From contig JBBTQM010000022.1 of the NCBI GenBank assembly GCA_038065675.1, positions 1 through 33,211 on the forward strand: a stretch of DNA of 33,211 nt. The letters are read 5' to 3'. The DNA comes from JAUYLU01 sp038065675. GTDB lineage: Bacteria; Patescibacteriota; Minisyncoccia; Phycocordibacterales; VMEP01. The notes beneath the pieces were generated by a model. It was not told the DNA's origin, did no database searches, and saw only the letters and a list, made by a program, of their open reading frames with translations. This document shows positions 27,185 through 33,211 of the stretch, piece by piece (the first letter of the stretch is position 1; every line of letters starts with the position of its first letter). The position numbers and the translations under genes are program-made.

Positions 27185-27730
27185 ATGTCAAAACAGGAAA
27201 ATCACGGAGCGCGGAATTGGTATGCCATTCATACATATGCCGGATATGAAAATGCGGTCCAGCGTAATTTGAAACAGCGCATAGAATCTCTCGGCATGGA
27301 TGGAAAAATTTTTAATGTCATCGTGCCGCTTGAGAAAAAAATAAAAATAAAGGGCGGCAAGCGTGTGGAAATTGAAGAAAAAATATATCCGGGCTATGTT
27401 CTCGTGGACATGGTTGTTGACGATGATTCCTGGTACGTGGTGCGCAATACTCCGCGCGTGACCGGATTCGTCGGCGCAGGAGTCAATCCCGTTCCGCTTG
27501 ATAAAAATGAAGTTGATTTTCTTTTCAGCCGCATGAAAGCAGATACCGCCAAGCACGCGATTGACCTTTCTGTCGGAGAGACTATCGTCGTAACAGATGG
27601 ACCGTTCAAGGACTTGGAAGGCAAGGTTGACCAAGTTGATGACGAACGCGGCAAAGTAAGGGTGCTCGTTTCAATGTTCGGCCGCGAAACGCCCGTTGAA
27701 CTTGATTTCTTGCAAGTGAAGAAGATTTAA
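27185..27730 (+). CDS. nusG: Transcription termination/antitermination factor NusG
   Basis: Binds RNA polymerase and links transcription to translation or Rho. The 181-residue protein has the NGN domain (NWYAIHTYAGYENAVQRNLKQRI, VPLEKKIKIKGGKRVEIEEKIYPGYVLVDMVVDDDSWYVVRNTPRVTGFVG) and the KOW domain (GETIVVTDGPFKDLEGKVDQVDDERGKVRVLVSMFGRETPVELDF). Starts at ATG 27185, five bases after the TAA of a 12-codon upstream frame. rplK follows 15 bases after its stop. Confidence 0.97.
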   Translation: MSKQENHGARNWYAIHTYAGYENAVQRNLKQRIESLGMDGKIFNVIVPLEKKIKIKGGKRVEIEEKIYPGYVLVDMVVDDDSWYVVRNTPRVTGFVGAGVNPVPLDKNEVDFLFSRMKADTAKHAIDLSVGETIVVTDGPFKDLEGKVDQVDDERGKVRVLVSMFGRETPVELDFLQVKKI

Positions 27731-27745
27731 TCTAGACTGACCACC

Positions 27746-28168
27746 ATGGCGAAAAAGATAACTAAAAAAATAAAGCTTCAAATTCCGGCGGGGAAAGCCA
27801 CCCCTGCTCCGCCCTTGGGCCCCGCGCTCGGACAGGCCGGAGTAAACATCGGCGACTTTGTAACCAAATTCAACGCCGCCACCAAAGATATGATTGGCGA
27901 CACCGTTTCGGTAAAAGTTAATGTTTACGAAGACCGCACTTTTGATTTCGTGGTTAAAACTCCTCCCGCTTCCGGCTTAATCATAAAAGCGGCGGGCGTT
28001 GAAAAGGGTTCCGGCAAACAGCTTGTTACCAAGGCCGGGAAAATCTCAAAAGCCCAGGTGCGCGAAATCGCCGAAAAGAAAATGAAAGACTTGAATGCCA
28101 ACGACATAGAGAGGGCGATGAAAATAATAGAAGGTACCGCCCGCTCGGCCGGAATTGACGTGAAGTAA
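27746..28168 (+). CDS. rplK: 50S ribosomal protein L11
   Basis: Forms the L7/L12 stalk base with 23S rRNA. 140 residues with the N-terminal IKLQIPAGKATPAPPLGPALGQAGVNIGDF and the C-terminal rRNA-binding LVTKAGKISKAQVREIAEKKMKDLNANDIERAMKIIEGTARSAGI. In most bacteria rplA follows directly; here a strong terminator (28191-28220) comes 22 bases after the stop and the next gene is unrelated. The ACCACC-type spacer before the ATG has no clear Shine-Dalgarno. Confidence 0.97.
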   Translation: MAKKITKKIKLQIPAGKATPAPPLGPALGQAGVNIGDFVTKFNAATKDMIGDTVSVKVNVYEDRTFDFVVKTPPASGLIIKAAGVEKGSGKQLVTKAGKISKAQVREIAEKKMKDLNANDIERAMKIIEGTARSAGIDVK

Positions 28169-28190
28169 GGTAAAATAAAGCAATAATGAA

Positions 28191-28230
28191 GCCCCGCTCC
28201 GCCAATCGGCGGAGCGGGGCTTTACATTTT
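28191..28230 (+). terminator. rplK terminator
   Basis: GCCCCGCTCCGCC (28191-28203) pairs with GGCGGAGCGGGGC (28208-28220), 13 pairs, followed by TTTACATTTTT. Confidence 0.92.
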
Positions 28231-28255
28231 TCTACAAAAGAGTAAAAGTAAGTTT

Positions 28256-28864
28256 ATGAAATTGCCCGATGTTAAATCTATAGTTACCTCTAGAGAAAGA
28301 AATCATGAGAGTCGTTACATTCCGAATCATGAACTTCTAAAGAAGACAGTTGAACACTTGCGTGAAGGAGGATACAAAATAGTTCTCACGCAAGGAGTTT
28401 ACGATCTTTTGCATCGAGGTCATGTTCGCTATCTTGAAGGGGCAAAGGCATCAGGAGACATACTTATTGTCGGAGTTGATTCAGACGAGCTTACTCGACA
28501 AAGAAAGTCTTCAATAACTGGTGTGCCTAGACCATTTGATCCGCTTGAAGACAGGGTAGAAATGCTTCTTCATACCCGCCACGTGGACATTGTAACAGTA
28601 CGCGACGTAGGGCCAAAGATTGAAGCATTGGTGGAACTTGTTCAGCCTGACATTTTAATTCTTTCAGAAACTACAAAAGATATTGGGCCAGAACACATTA
28701 AATATCTGAAAGAACATTGCGGAGAAATAAAAAGACTGGCCGCTCAAGCTGATACCTCTACAACAGCCCGCATTAGACGATTTATGATGGGCGGTGCGTC
28801 TACTATGGCAGAAGAAATTATGGAAGTAATTGCCCGGCATACCGGACTCGGTAGTTCCGAATAA
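28256..28864 (+). CDS. Cytidylyltransferase-like nucleotidyltransferase
   Basis: 202 residues. Rossmann-like nucleotidyltransferase of the RfaE C-terminal/TagD type: YKIVLTQGVYDLLHRGHVRYLEGAKASGDILIVGVDSD, with the HxGH (HRGH) nucleotide site, and later EDRVEMLLHTRHVDIVTV and LVQPDILILSETTKD. The normal ISSTxIR-like end reads TSTTARIRRFM. Such enzymes join a nucleotide to a phosphorylated sugar or alcohol. Base use differs from the secE-rplK block, and it is followed 21 bases later by a deaminase fusion, so both may belong to an acquired pair. Confidence 0.82.
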   Translation: MKLPDVKSIVTSRERNHESRYIPNHELLKKTVEHLREGGYKIVLTQGVYDLLHRGHVRYLEGAKASGDILIVGVDSDELTRQRKSSITGVPRPFDPLEDRVEMLLHTRHVDIVTVRDVGPKIEALVELVQPDILILSETTKDIGPEHIKYLKEHCGEIKRLAAQADTSTTARIRRFMMGGASTMAEEIMEVIARHTGLGSSE

Positions 28865-28885
28865 ATTAAATTTAAAATATAAAAA

Positions 28886-29734
28886 ATGAAGATTGTCGTT
28901 GCCTATATTCCCGTGTTCCACGAGGGGTATCGTAGTTTCATTGATAAAAGTGGAGCAGAAGAACTCCATCTTCTTCATCCGAGCGTGTCTCATAAAATTG
29001 TAGGTATCGCGCGGGATATGCGAGCCGTTGATCCGAACCTTCTTGCGTCAATGCTTAACAAAGAGAAGGGATTGGTGGCAACCTCGCTCAAGCGGGTTTC
29101 AGTAGTTAAGGCTGTTGACTTGCGAAAGCTTGCCAAACGCAAGGATACGCAATTTATATTTCCCGACGAAGACATTTCGCACCATATAGTCAAGAAATTT
29201 TTTGGCAAGCGGCACGTAATATTTTATAATTTTTTTCTTCGCTGGGACGGCATGAGTGCACTTTCTAAACTTCCGCCTGATGAGGATGTTGCCTCGGCAT
29301 CTTCAATGGTTGCTAGAAAGTTTTTGCGCCAAGCAGTAGAACTTGGCAAGAAAAGCTCGGATTTTTGGCGCCCAATAGGAGCAATCGCGATTATGCGTGA
29401 CGGAAAGCGTTTAGCCGCATTTAATGAAAGCATCCCGCCGCAACAACAATACGCAGACGGCGACCCGCGAAGCAATTTCAACGCAGGTGAAATGATAGAG
29501 TGTTCTTTATTTATGCATGCGGAGAGGGCATTGCTCACAGCGGCAGCGTCGCGGAAAAATCTCTCGCTTCGCGGGGCGGATATCTACCAGACTGTGTTTC
29601 CATGTGTTTCTTGTGCGCACATGCTTGCGGCAGCTGGGGTGCGGAGCGTGTATTTTAAAGACGGGTATGCCAATTTAAACGGCCGAGAAGTCTTACGGAA
29701 CCATGGGGTGAAAGTTATCCGCGTTTTATTTTAA
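28886..29734 (+). CDS. Deaminase-domain protein with a unique N-terminal half
   Basis: 282 residues. The C-terminal half is a zinc-dependent CMP/dCMP-type deaminase: MHAERALLTAAASR (zinc His and catalytic Glu, HAE) and VFPCVSCAHMLAAAGVRSVYF (PCxxC zinc pair), with SNFNAGEMIECSLF before it. The N-terminal about 145 residues (MKIVVAYIPVFHEGYRSFIDKSG..LHLLHPSV) form a separate alpha/beta-looking domain I cannot name. Substrate could be dCMP (feeding the thymidylate synthase nearby), free cytidine, or a modified base. It sits directly after the nucleotidyltransferase and ends by a hairpin shared with the HIT gene. Confidence 0.8.
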   Translation: MKIVVAYIPVFHEGYRSFIDKSGAEELHLLHPSVSHKIVGIARDMRAVDPNLLASMLNKEKGLVATSLKRVSVVKAVDLRKLAKRKDTQFIFPDEDISHHIVKKFFGKRHVIFYNFFLRWDGMSALSKLPPDEDVASASSMVARKFLRQAVELGKKSSDFWRPIGAIAIMRDGKRLAAFNESIPPQQQYADGDPRSNFNAGEMIECSLFMHAERALLTAAASRKNLSLRGADIYQTVFPCVSCAHMLAAAGVRSVYFKDGYANLNGREVLRNHGVKVIRVLF

Positions 29735-29748
29735 AAAATATAAAAAGG

Positions 29749-29771
29749 AAGGGCGACCAGAAAATGGTCGC
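29749..29771. terminator. Terminator between the deaminase and HIT genes
   Basis: GGGCGACCA (29749-29757) pairs with TGGTCGCCC (29763-29771) around GAAAA. The minus strand continues with a T-rich run, so it mainly ends the HIT gene. Confidence 0.8.
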
Positions 29772-29792
29772 CCCTTTGGACGGTTAGCAAAT

Positions 29793-30254
29793 CTAGCGCA
29801 TCTTTTTGTAGCCACAGTACACGAGAAGCGGTTCGGTATTTTCTTTTCTCGACACACCGACAATCAACTGCGCGTGGAGGTGAGTGACGCTTCCGCCGGT
29901 GGAATTCGTGTCGCCAAAGCGATGCAGTAATGCTCCGTGGTTTATCCCGTGCTTGGCATGCAATTCGGCGAGCACCTCTTGAAGATCTGCCCATGCATCT
30001 TTTTGGAGAGACCACGGATTTGTTACATGGTCTTTTGCGACTAGCAGAAGGTGATAGACGGATCCTTCAATGGGCTGGACATTTTTCGTCACCACCCAGC
30101 ACTCTGTTTCAATGATTTTCGGGTGAGGGTGATATTTCGGGGGATTGCCACGGCAAAAATCTACACAAAAAGGACAAACACCATCTCTTGCGATATCTTC
30201 GAGCATTTGCCGATACCTTTCGGTGTGCGCGTGTACTACGTTTACTTCTGACAT
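29793..30254 (-). CDS. HIT family hydrolase/transferase
   Basis: 153 residues. The active-site motif is HLHAQLIVG (HxHxQxx, about residues 124-132), used by HIT proteins to hydrolyse or transfer nucleoside phosphates. An upstream CPFC pair (about 27-30) may bind zinc together with the histidines in KYHPHP, as in Ap4A/galactose-type HIT enzymes. ATG 30254 has CAGGAG eight bases before it. A strong promoter (30288-30316) and a terminator make it a single-gene unit. The wall of neighbours suggests nucleotide salvage. Confidence 0.88.
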   Translation of the reverse strand: MSEVNVVHAHTERYRQMLEDIARDGVCPFCVDFCRGNPPKYHPHPKIIETECWVVTKNVQPIEGSVYHLLLVAKDHVTNPWSLQKDAWADLQEVLAELHAKHGINHGALLHRFGDTNSTGGSVTHLHAQLIVGVSRKENTEPLLVYCGYKKMR

Positions 30255-30287
30255 AAAGAACGCTCCTGTAAAGTTTTATCTAAGAAA

Positions 30288-30316
30288 AATCTACCACACA
30301 AAAATAATTTTGTCAA
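30288..30316 (-). promoter_or_regulatory. Promoter of the HIT gene
   Basis: Minus strand TTGACA (30311-30316), 17-nt spacer, TAGATT (30288-30293). The -35 abuts the thymidylate synthase terminator T-run. Confidence 0.75.
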
Positions 30317-30340
30317 AAAGAAAACCGCCCGTGGGCGGCT
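30317..30340 (-). terminator. Thymidylate synthase terminator
   Basis: Minus strand CCGCCC-AC-GGGCGG followed by TTTTCTTTTTG. Confidence 0.8.
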
Positions 30341-30345
30341 GCCGA

Positions 30346-31266
30346 TTATACCGGCGTAGGGATGACCATCTTTGGGCCATGGTCGTAGTCGGACAGGAAC
30401 AGGTGCTCTCTGCGGAAGGCGAAATAGTCCGTGATGTACTCATCGATCGTGACCGTCGGGAATGGTTTGGTTGGGTTGGCGAAGAGTTCATCAACCGACT
30501 TGTACTGGCTTGCGTAGATATGAGCGTCTTCGATGTAATGCACAAGCTCCATCATGGTGTAGCCGAGCAGGTGCGCGAACACCATTCCCATCCAGGCGTA
30601 TTGTGTCACGTTTCCGGTCCACCCTACCAATAGGTCGGCGGAACGCTGCCTATGAATGACCCTCACCGTTTTCTTTTTCGGGTCGAGTACGACGGTAAAG
30701 TCGCCGTGGCATGGCGCCACGACGGTGCGGCGCTTTTTCGGGTCTGCGTTAAGCAGGAGGTGGGCCAAACGCCAGGTGGTTATTCGTATAGTTCTCGTGT
30801 TCGGAAACGCCCTGGCGAGCTCAAGCGCCGCCTCGATCTGGCTGAACTCGCCGCCTTCGCATTTCGGTTTGCCGAACTGCATGCCGTACGAGCCGTCGCC
30901 GAGGTCTCCCGGTTCAAGCCCGAAAATCGCGCATTTTTCGGCTGTTACCCATCGCGCCCAGAATACTTCGGGACACCCGTATTTTTTGAGACCTTCAAGC
31001 GTCCGTTCTCCGTGGGTGAATCCGATGATTTCACCGTTCGACCCCCCGAGAGCGAGCGTCAGGTCGCGTTCGGTCATGAGGGGAAACCCGTTCTCCATTG
31101 GGTAGCGAAGCTGAACGCCGATGAGCCGTCGCGCCTCCTCTCCTTGCGGTGGGGTTGAAATTTCCCCGTAATCCATGACGTTACGGATGATATTGCGAAA
31201 TTGATGGTCCGGCGTGCGGTCCTTGTACGGCCTGTAGTTTACAACAGGAGGTTTCTCTTCCGTCAT
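30346..31266 (-). CDS. thyA: Thymidylate synthase-fold protein (ThyA-type, divergent)
   Basis: Would convert dUMP to dTMP with methylene-tetrahydrofolate. The 306-residue sequence keeps the family landmarks: NGFPLMTERDLTL, GDLGDGSYGMQF, VVAPCHGDFTVVLD (catalytic Cys in PCH), VIHRQRSADLLVGWTGNVTQYAW (phosphate-binding RSAD, and the Asn that selects uracil in GNVTQYA) and ELVHYIEDAHIYASQ. That Asn favours dUMP over the dCMP used by phage hydroxymethylases. The details are divergent (long N-terminal YRPYKDRTPDHQF start, WARW in place of the usual helix). It is GC-richer than argS, with a GAGGGA ribosome site and its own promoter and terminator, so recent acquisition, possibly phage-like, is plausible. 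Confidence 0.82.
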   Translation of the reverse strand: MTEEKPPVVNYRPYKDRTPDHQFRNIIRNVMDYGEISTPPQGEEARRLIGVQLRYPMENGFPLMTERDLTLALGGSNGEIIGFTHGERTLEGLKKYGCPEVFWARWVTAEKCAIFGLEPGDLGDGSYGMQFGKPKCEGGEFSQIEAALELARAFPNTRTIRITTWRLAHLLLNADPKKRRTVVAPCHGDFTVVLDPKKKTVRVIHRQRSADLLVGWTGNVTQYAWMGMVFAHLLGYTMMELVHYIEDAHIYASQYKSVDELFANPTKPFPTVTIDEYITDYFAFRREHLFLSDYDHGPKMVIPTPV

Positions 31267-31308
31267 AATTCCCTCTTCAAAAAATGTTTGGAAAGTGCGT
31301 CTGTCACA

Positions 31309-31337
31309 ACGCTACATTTCGCTCCATTCATTGTCAA
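31309..31337 (-). promoter_or_regulatory. Promoter of the thymidylate synthase gene
   Basis: Minus strand TTGACA (31332-31337), 17-nt spacer, TAGCGT (31309-31314, weak). It nearly overlaps the divergent argS -10. Confidence 0.5.
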
Positions 31338-31342
31338 TCGCG

Positions 31343-31351
31343 TGTTAGAAT
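31343..31351 (+). promoter_or_regulatory. Extended -10 before argS
   Basis: TGTTAGAAT with the -10 at 31346-31351, six bases before ATG 31358; implies a leaderless argS mRNA. Confidence 0.5.
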
Positions 31352-31357
31352 CCCCTT

Positions 31358-32926
31358 ATGGTTAAAGGACTGATAGAAAAGGCGCTTCATGGGGCGGCGG
31401 GGCAATATGCCGGTGTTCCTGAATACTCCGTCCAATTTTCCGACAACCCAAGAAATGGTCATATTACGACCAATTGCGCGCTTGTACTCGCTCAGGCGGA
31501 AAAGGCGAATCCGCGCGAACTCGCGGAGAAAATAAAGAGCGACATTGAAAAAGAGCTTGCTGAAATCGTTGAAAAAATAGAAATCGCCGGCCCCGGATTC
31601 ATAAATTTTTTTCTTAAAGACAGCGCCATAATCGCGGAGATTAAAGAAGTTTCCGAAAACATAAAAAACGGTTTTGAGTTTCTAAAAGGAAGAAAAATAA
31701 ACGTGGAATTTATTTCCGCGAACCCGACCGGGAAGCTTCATATCGGCCACGGACGCGGGGCTTTTTACGGCGACACGCTTGCGAACGTTTTGTCTTTTTC
31801 CGGCGCCGAGGTTGCGCGCGAATACTATATAAACGATTCGCGCGAGAGCAATCAGATAAAAGAGTTGGGCAAAACCGCATTAGGAAAAGGTGAACAGTAT
31901 AAAACCGCAGAGATAGATAATATTATTGCTCTCATCCCCGGTGATATTACCGAAGAAAGTGAAGCTGGTTTTAAACTTGCCGAGTTGGTACAAACTCACA
32001 ACAAGCTTTTTATAGAAGAAAAACTTAAGATAAATTTTGACGAATGGTATTCGGAAGACGAAAAAATTCGCGCCACAAAGTTAAACGAACGCACGCTTCT
32101 GGCTCTTAAAATGAAAGAGCTCACTTACGAAAAAGACGGCGCGGTCTGGCTTAAGACTTCCGAATACGGCGATGATGAAGACAGAGTTCTTGTCCGTTCC
32201 GACGGAACTTCAAGCTACTTTCTCTCCGACATTTCTTATCACGGTGACAAATTCTCGCGTGGTTACGATACGGCTGTAGATGTCTGGGGAGCCGACCATC
32301 ACGGGCACGTGAAGCGACTTCTCGCCGCTAAGAAAATGCTTTCCTGGCCGGGAGAGCTCCGCGTTTTTATCACCCAACTTGTTTCCATAAAAGAAGGCGA
32401 CTCAAGTTCAAAAATGTCCAAGCGTGCCGGGAACGTAGTTTTGCTGGAAGACTTGGTGAATGAATTCGGTCTTGATGTCGTGCGCTGGTTTTACAACGAA
32501 AAATCTCTTTCCACGCACATGGAATTTGACGCCGCGCGCGCGAAGGAGAAGACGGAAAAAAATCCCGTATTTTACGTACAGTATGCGCACGCCAGAATCT
32601 GCTCAATACTGGATAAAGCGAAAGGTTTGCCGGAGGACATAACCGAACTCACCGATGTCATCAAAGCGCCTGCGGCGCGTGCGCTTGCGCTCAAAATCGC
32701 CGCTTTGGGAGAAGTTGTTTTTGAAGCGGCGCGTGATTTTCAGGTTCAGCGCCTGACTTCTTACGCTTATGAACTCGCTTCGGCTTTTTCCGGTTTCTAT
32801 CGCGATGTGAGAATTATAGAAGGTGAGTCGTACGCCAAAGGAGCGTACGAACTTTTGCTTTCCGCCAAGGAAGCGCTTTCGCGGACACTCGGGCTTCTGG
32901 GAATTTCGGCGCCCGAAAAAATGTAG
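31358..32926 (+). CDS. argS: Arginyl-tRNA synthetase
   Basis: Class I synthetase that charges the arginine tRNAs, three of which lie in this window. 522 residues. N-terminal Add1 domain (FSDNPRNGHITTNCALVLAQ), the HIGH motif as NPTGKLHIGHGRGAFYGDTLANVL, ADHHGHVKRLLAAKKML, and the KMSKS motif as SSSKMSKRAGNVVLLEDLV, followed by the DALR anticodon-binding domain (NPVFYVQYAHARICSILDKA..DFQVQRLTSYAYELASAFSGFY). It is on the short side but complete. ileS begins 38 bases downstream. Confidence 0.96.
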   Translation: MVKGLIEKALHGAAGQYAGVPEYSVQFSDNPRNGHITTNCALVLAQAEKANPRELAEKIKSDIEKELAEIVEKIEIAGPGFINFFLKDSAIIAEIKEVSENIKNGFEFLKGRKINVEFISANPTGKLHIGHGRGAFYGDTLANVLSFSGAEVAREYYINDSRESNQIKELGKTALGKGEQYKTAEIDNIIALIPGDITEESEAGFKLAELVQTHNKLFIEEKLKINFDEWYSEDEKIRATKLNERTLLALKMKELTYEKDGAVWLKTSEYGDDEDRVLVRSDGTSSYFLSDISYHGDKFSRGYDTAVDVWGADHHGHVKRLLAAKKMLSWPGELRVFITQLVSIKEGDSSSKMSKRAGNVVLLEDLVNEFGLDVVRWFYNEKSLSTHMEFDAARAKEKTEKNPVFYVQYAHARICSILDKAKGLPEDITELTDVIKAPAARALALKIAALGEVVFEAARDFQVQRLTSYAYELASAFSGFYRDVRIIEGESYAKGAYELLLSAKEALSRTLGLLGISAPEKM

Positions 32927-32946
32927 AGATATTTAGTGTGCGGGTG

Positions 32947-32955
32947 TGATACTAT
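32947..32955 (+). promoter_or_regulatory. Extended -10 before ileS
   Basis: TGATACTAT with the -10 at 32950-32955, nine bases before ATG 32965. Confidence 0.45.
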
Positions 32956-32964
32956 TTTCAACAA

Positions 32965-33211
32965 ATGCAAAGGGAGGACGACATACTTAAATTCTGGAAC
33001 GAAAATCAAATTTTCAAAAAAACCCTGGAATCGCGCGACGGGAAGCCTTTTGTTTTCTACGACGGTCCGCCGTTTGCCACGGGGCTCCCTCATTACGGCC
33101 ATATTCTTGCCGGAACCATCAAGGACGTGATACCGCGTTTTGAAACCATGCGCGGGAGATTCGTGCGCCGCGAATGGGGCTGGGACTGCCACGGCCTTCC
33201 CCTTGAAAATA
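32965..33211 (+). CDS. ileS: Isoleucyl-tRNA synthetase, 3'-truncated by the window edge
   Basis: Only the first 82 codons are in the window. From ATG 32965 the frame reads MQREDDILKFWNENQIFKKT, then FYDGPPFATGLPHYGHILAGTIKD, which is the class I HIGH motif in the form HYGH, and GWDCHGLPLEN. The GWDCHGLPLE wording is typical of IleS (ValS reads GWDHAG). The protein lacks an N-terminal extension. It follows argS in the same direction, so the two aminoacyl-tRNA synthetases may be a unit, though an extended -10 lies between. Confidence 0.93.
   Translation, partial: MQREDDILKFWNENQIFKKTLESRDGKPFVFYDGPPFATGLPHYGHILAGTIKDVIPRFETMRGRFVRREWGWDCHGLPLEN

Noticed and set aside
30652..31158. Plus-strand frames of about 150-170 residues opposite the thymidylate synthase
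   Set aside because: Shadows of a gene with clear catalytic motifs; they carry no motif of their own.

Overview
The window is a compact, single-copy-gene stretch of a bacterial chromosome that looks like a member of the Candidate Phyla Radiation (Patescibacteria, most like Parcubacteria). The reasons are the streamlined gene set with tiny intergenic gaps, a DNA polymerase I with a shrunken proofreading region, a MurE-like ligase without its N-terminal domain, a PilM-PilN-PilO cluster, several small membrane proteins typical of that group, and rplK without an adjacent rplA. The code is standard: housekeeping frames read through with TAA/TAG stops, and TGA ends only two genes (the CDF transporter and a 60-residue membrane protein).

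Region 1 (1-5.9 kb): the 3' part of polA, a small membrane methyltransferase, holA, a candidate structured RNA gene next to tRNA-Lys, a SpoU/TrmH methyltransferase, a small membrane protein, mutM and a membrane protein. Region 2 (5.9-10.4 kb): a winged-helix protein, a secreted-type amidase, a MurE-like ligase coupled to ruvA, and rpsT. Region 3 (10.4-14.5 kb): tRNA-Arg(GCG), a PH-like membrane protein, tRNA-Ser, ruvX, a free tRNA-binding domain and the pilMNO cluster. Region 4 (14.5-16.4 kb): a tRNA-Arg pair split by a D-Ala-D-Ala dipeptidase cassette, then pyrE and tRNA-Val. Region 5 (16.5-19.9 kb): acyP-uppS, an RluA-type synthase, rplS, a LAGLIDADG endonuclease and tRNA-Leu. Region 6 (19.9-25.4 kb): an orphan antitoxin-like regulator, a uracil-DNA glycosylase without Fe-S cysteines, metal and phosphate transporters, a DoxX-like protein and a SIMPL protein. 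Region 7 (25.4-26.8 kb): a GC-rich two-gene cassette of unknown function. Region 8 (26.8-28.2 kb): secE-nusG-rplK. Region 9 (28.2-31.3 kb): a nucleotide-metabolism group (nucleotidyltransferase, deaminase fusion, HIT protein, thymidylate synthase). Region 10: argS and the start of ileS.

The most unusual signal is a pair of related, about 105 bp structured elements, one downstream of tRNA-Val and one downstream of tRNA-Leu. Each ends in a copy of a tRNA 3' end, they share a 41-nt core that differs at one base, and their flanking stems show compensatory changes. With the dipeptidase cassette bounded by copies of the tRNA-Arg(CCG) 5' part, a LAGLIDADG gene beside tRNA-Leu and a remnant of a tRNA-Val 5' end, this makes tRNA genes the clear hot spots for insertion here. 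A second theme is degenerate 7-nt tandem tracts scattered between genes, and even inside mutM and the SpoU gene. All calls rest on reading the sequence; no database search was run.
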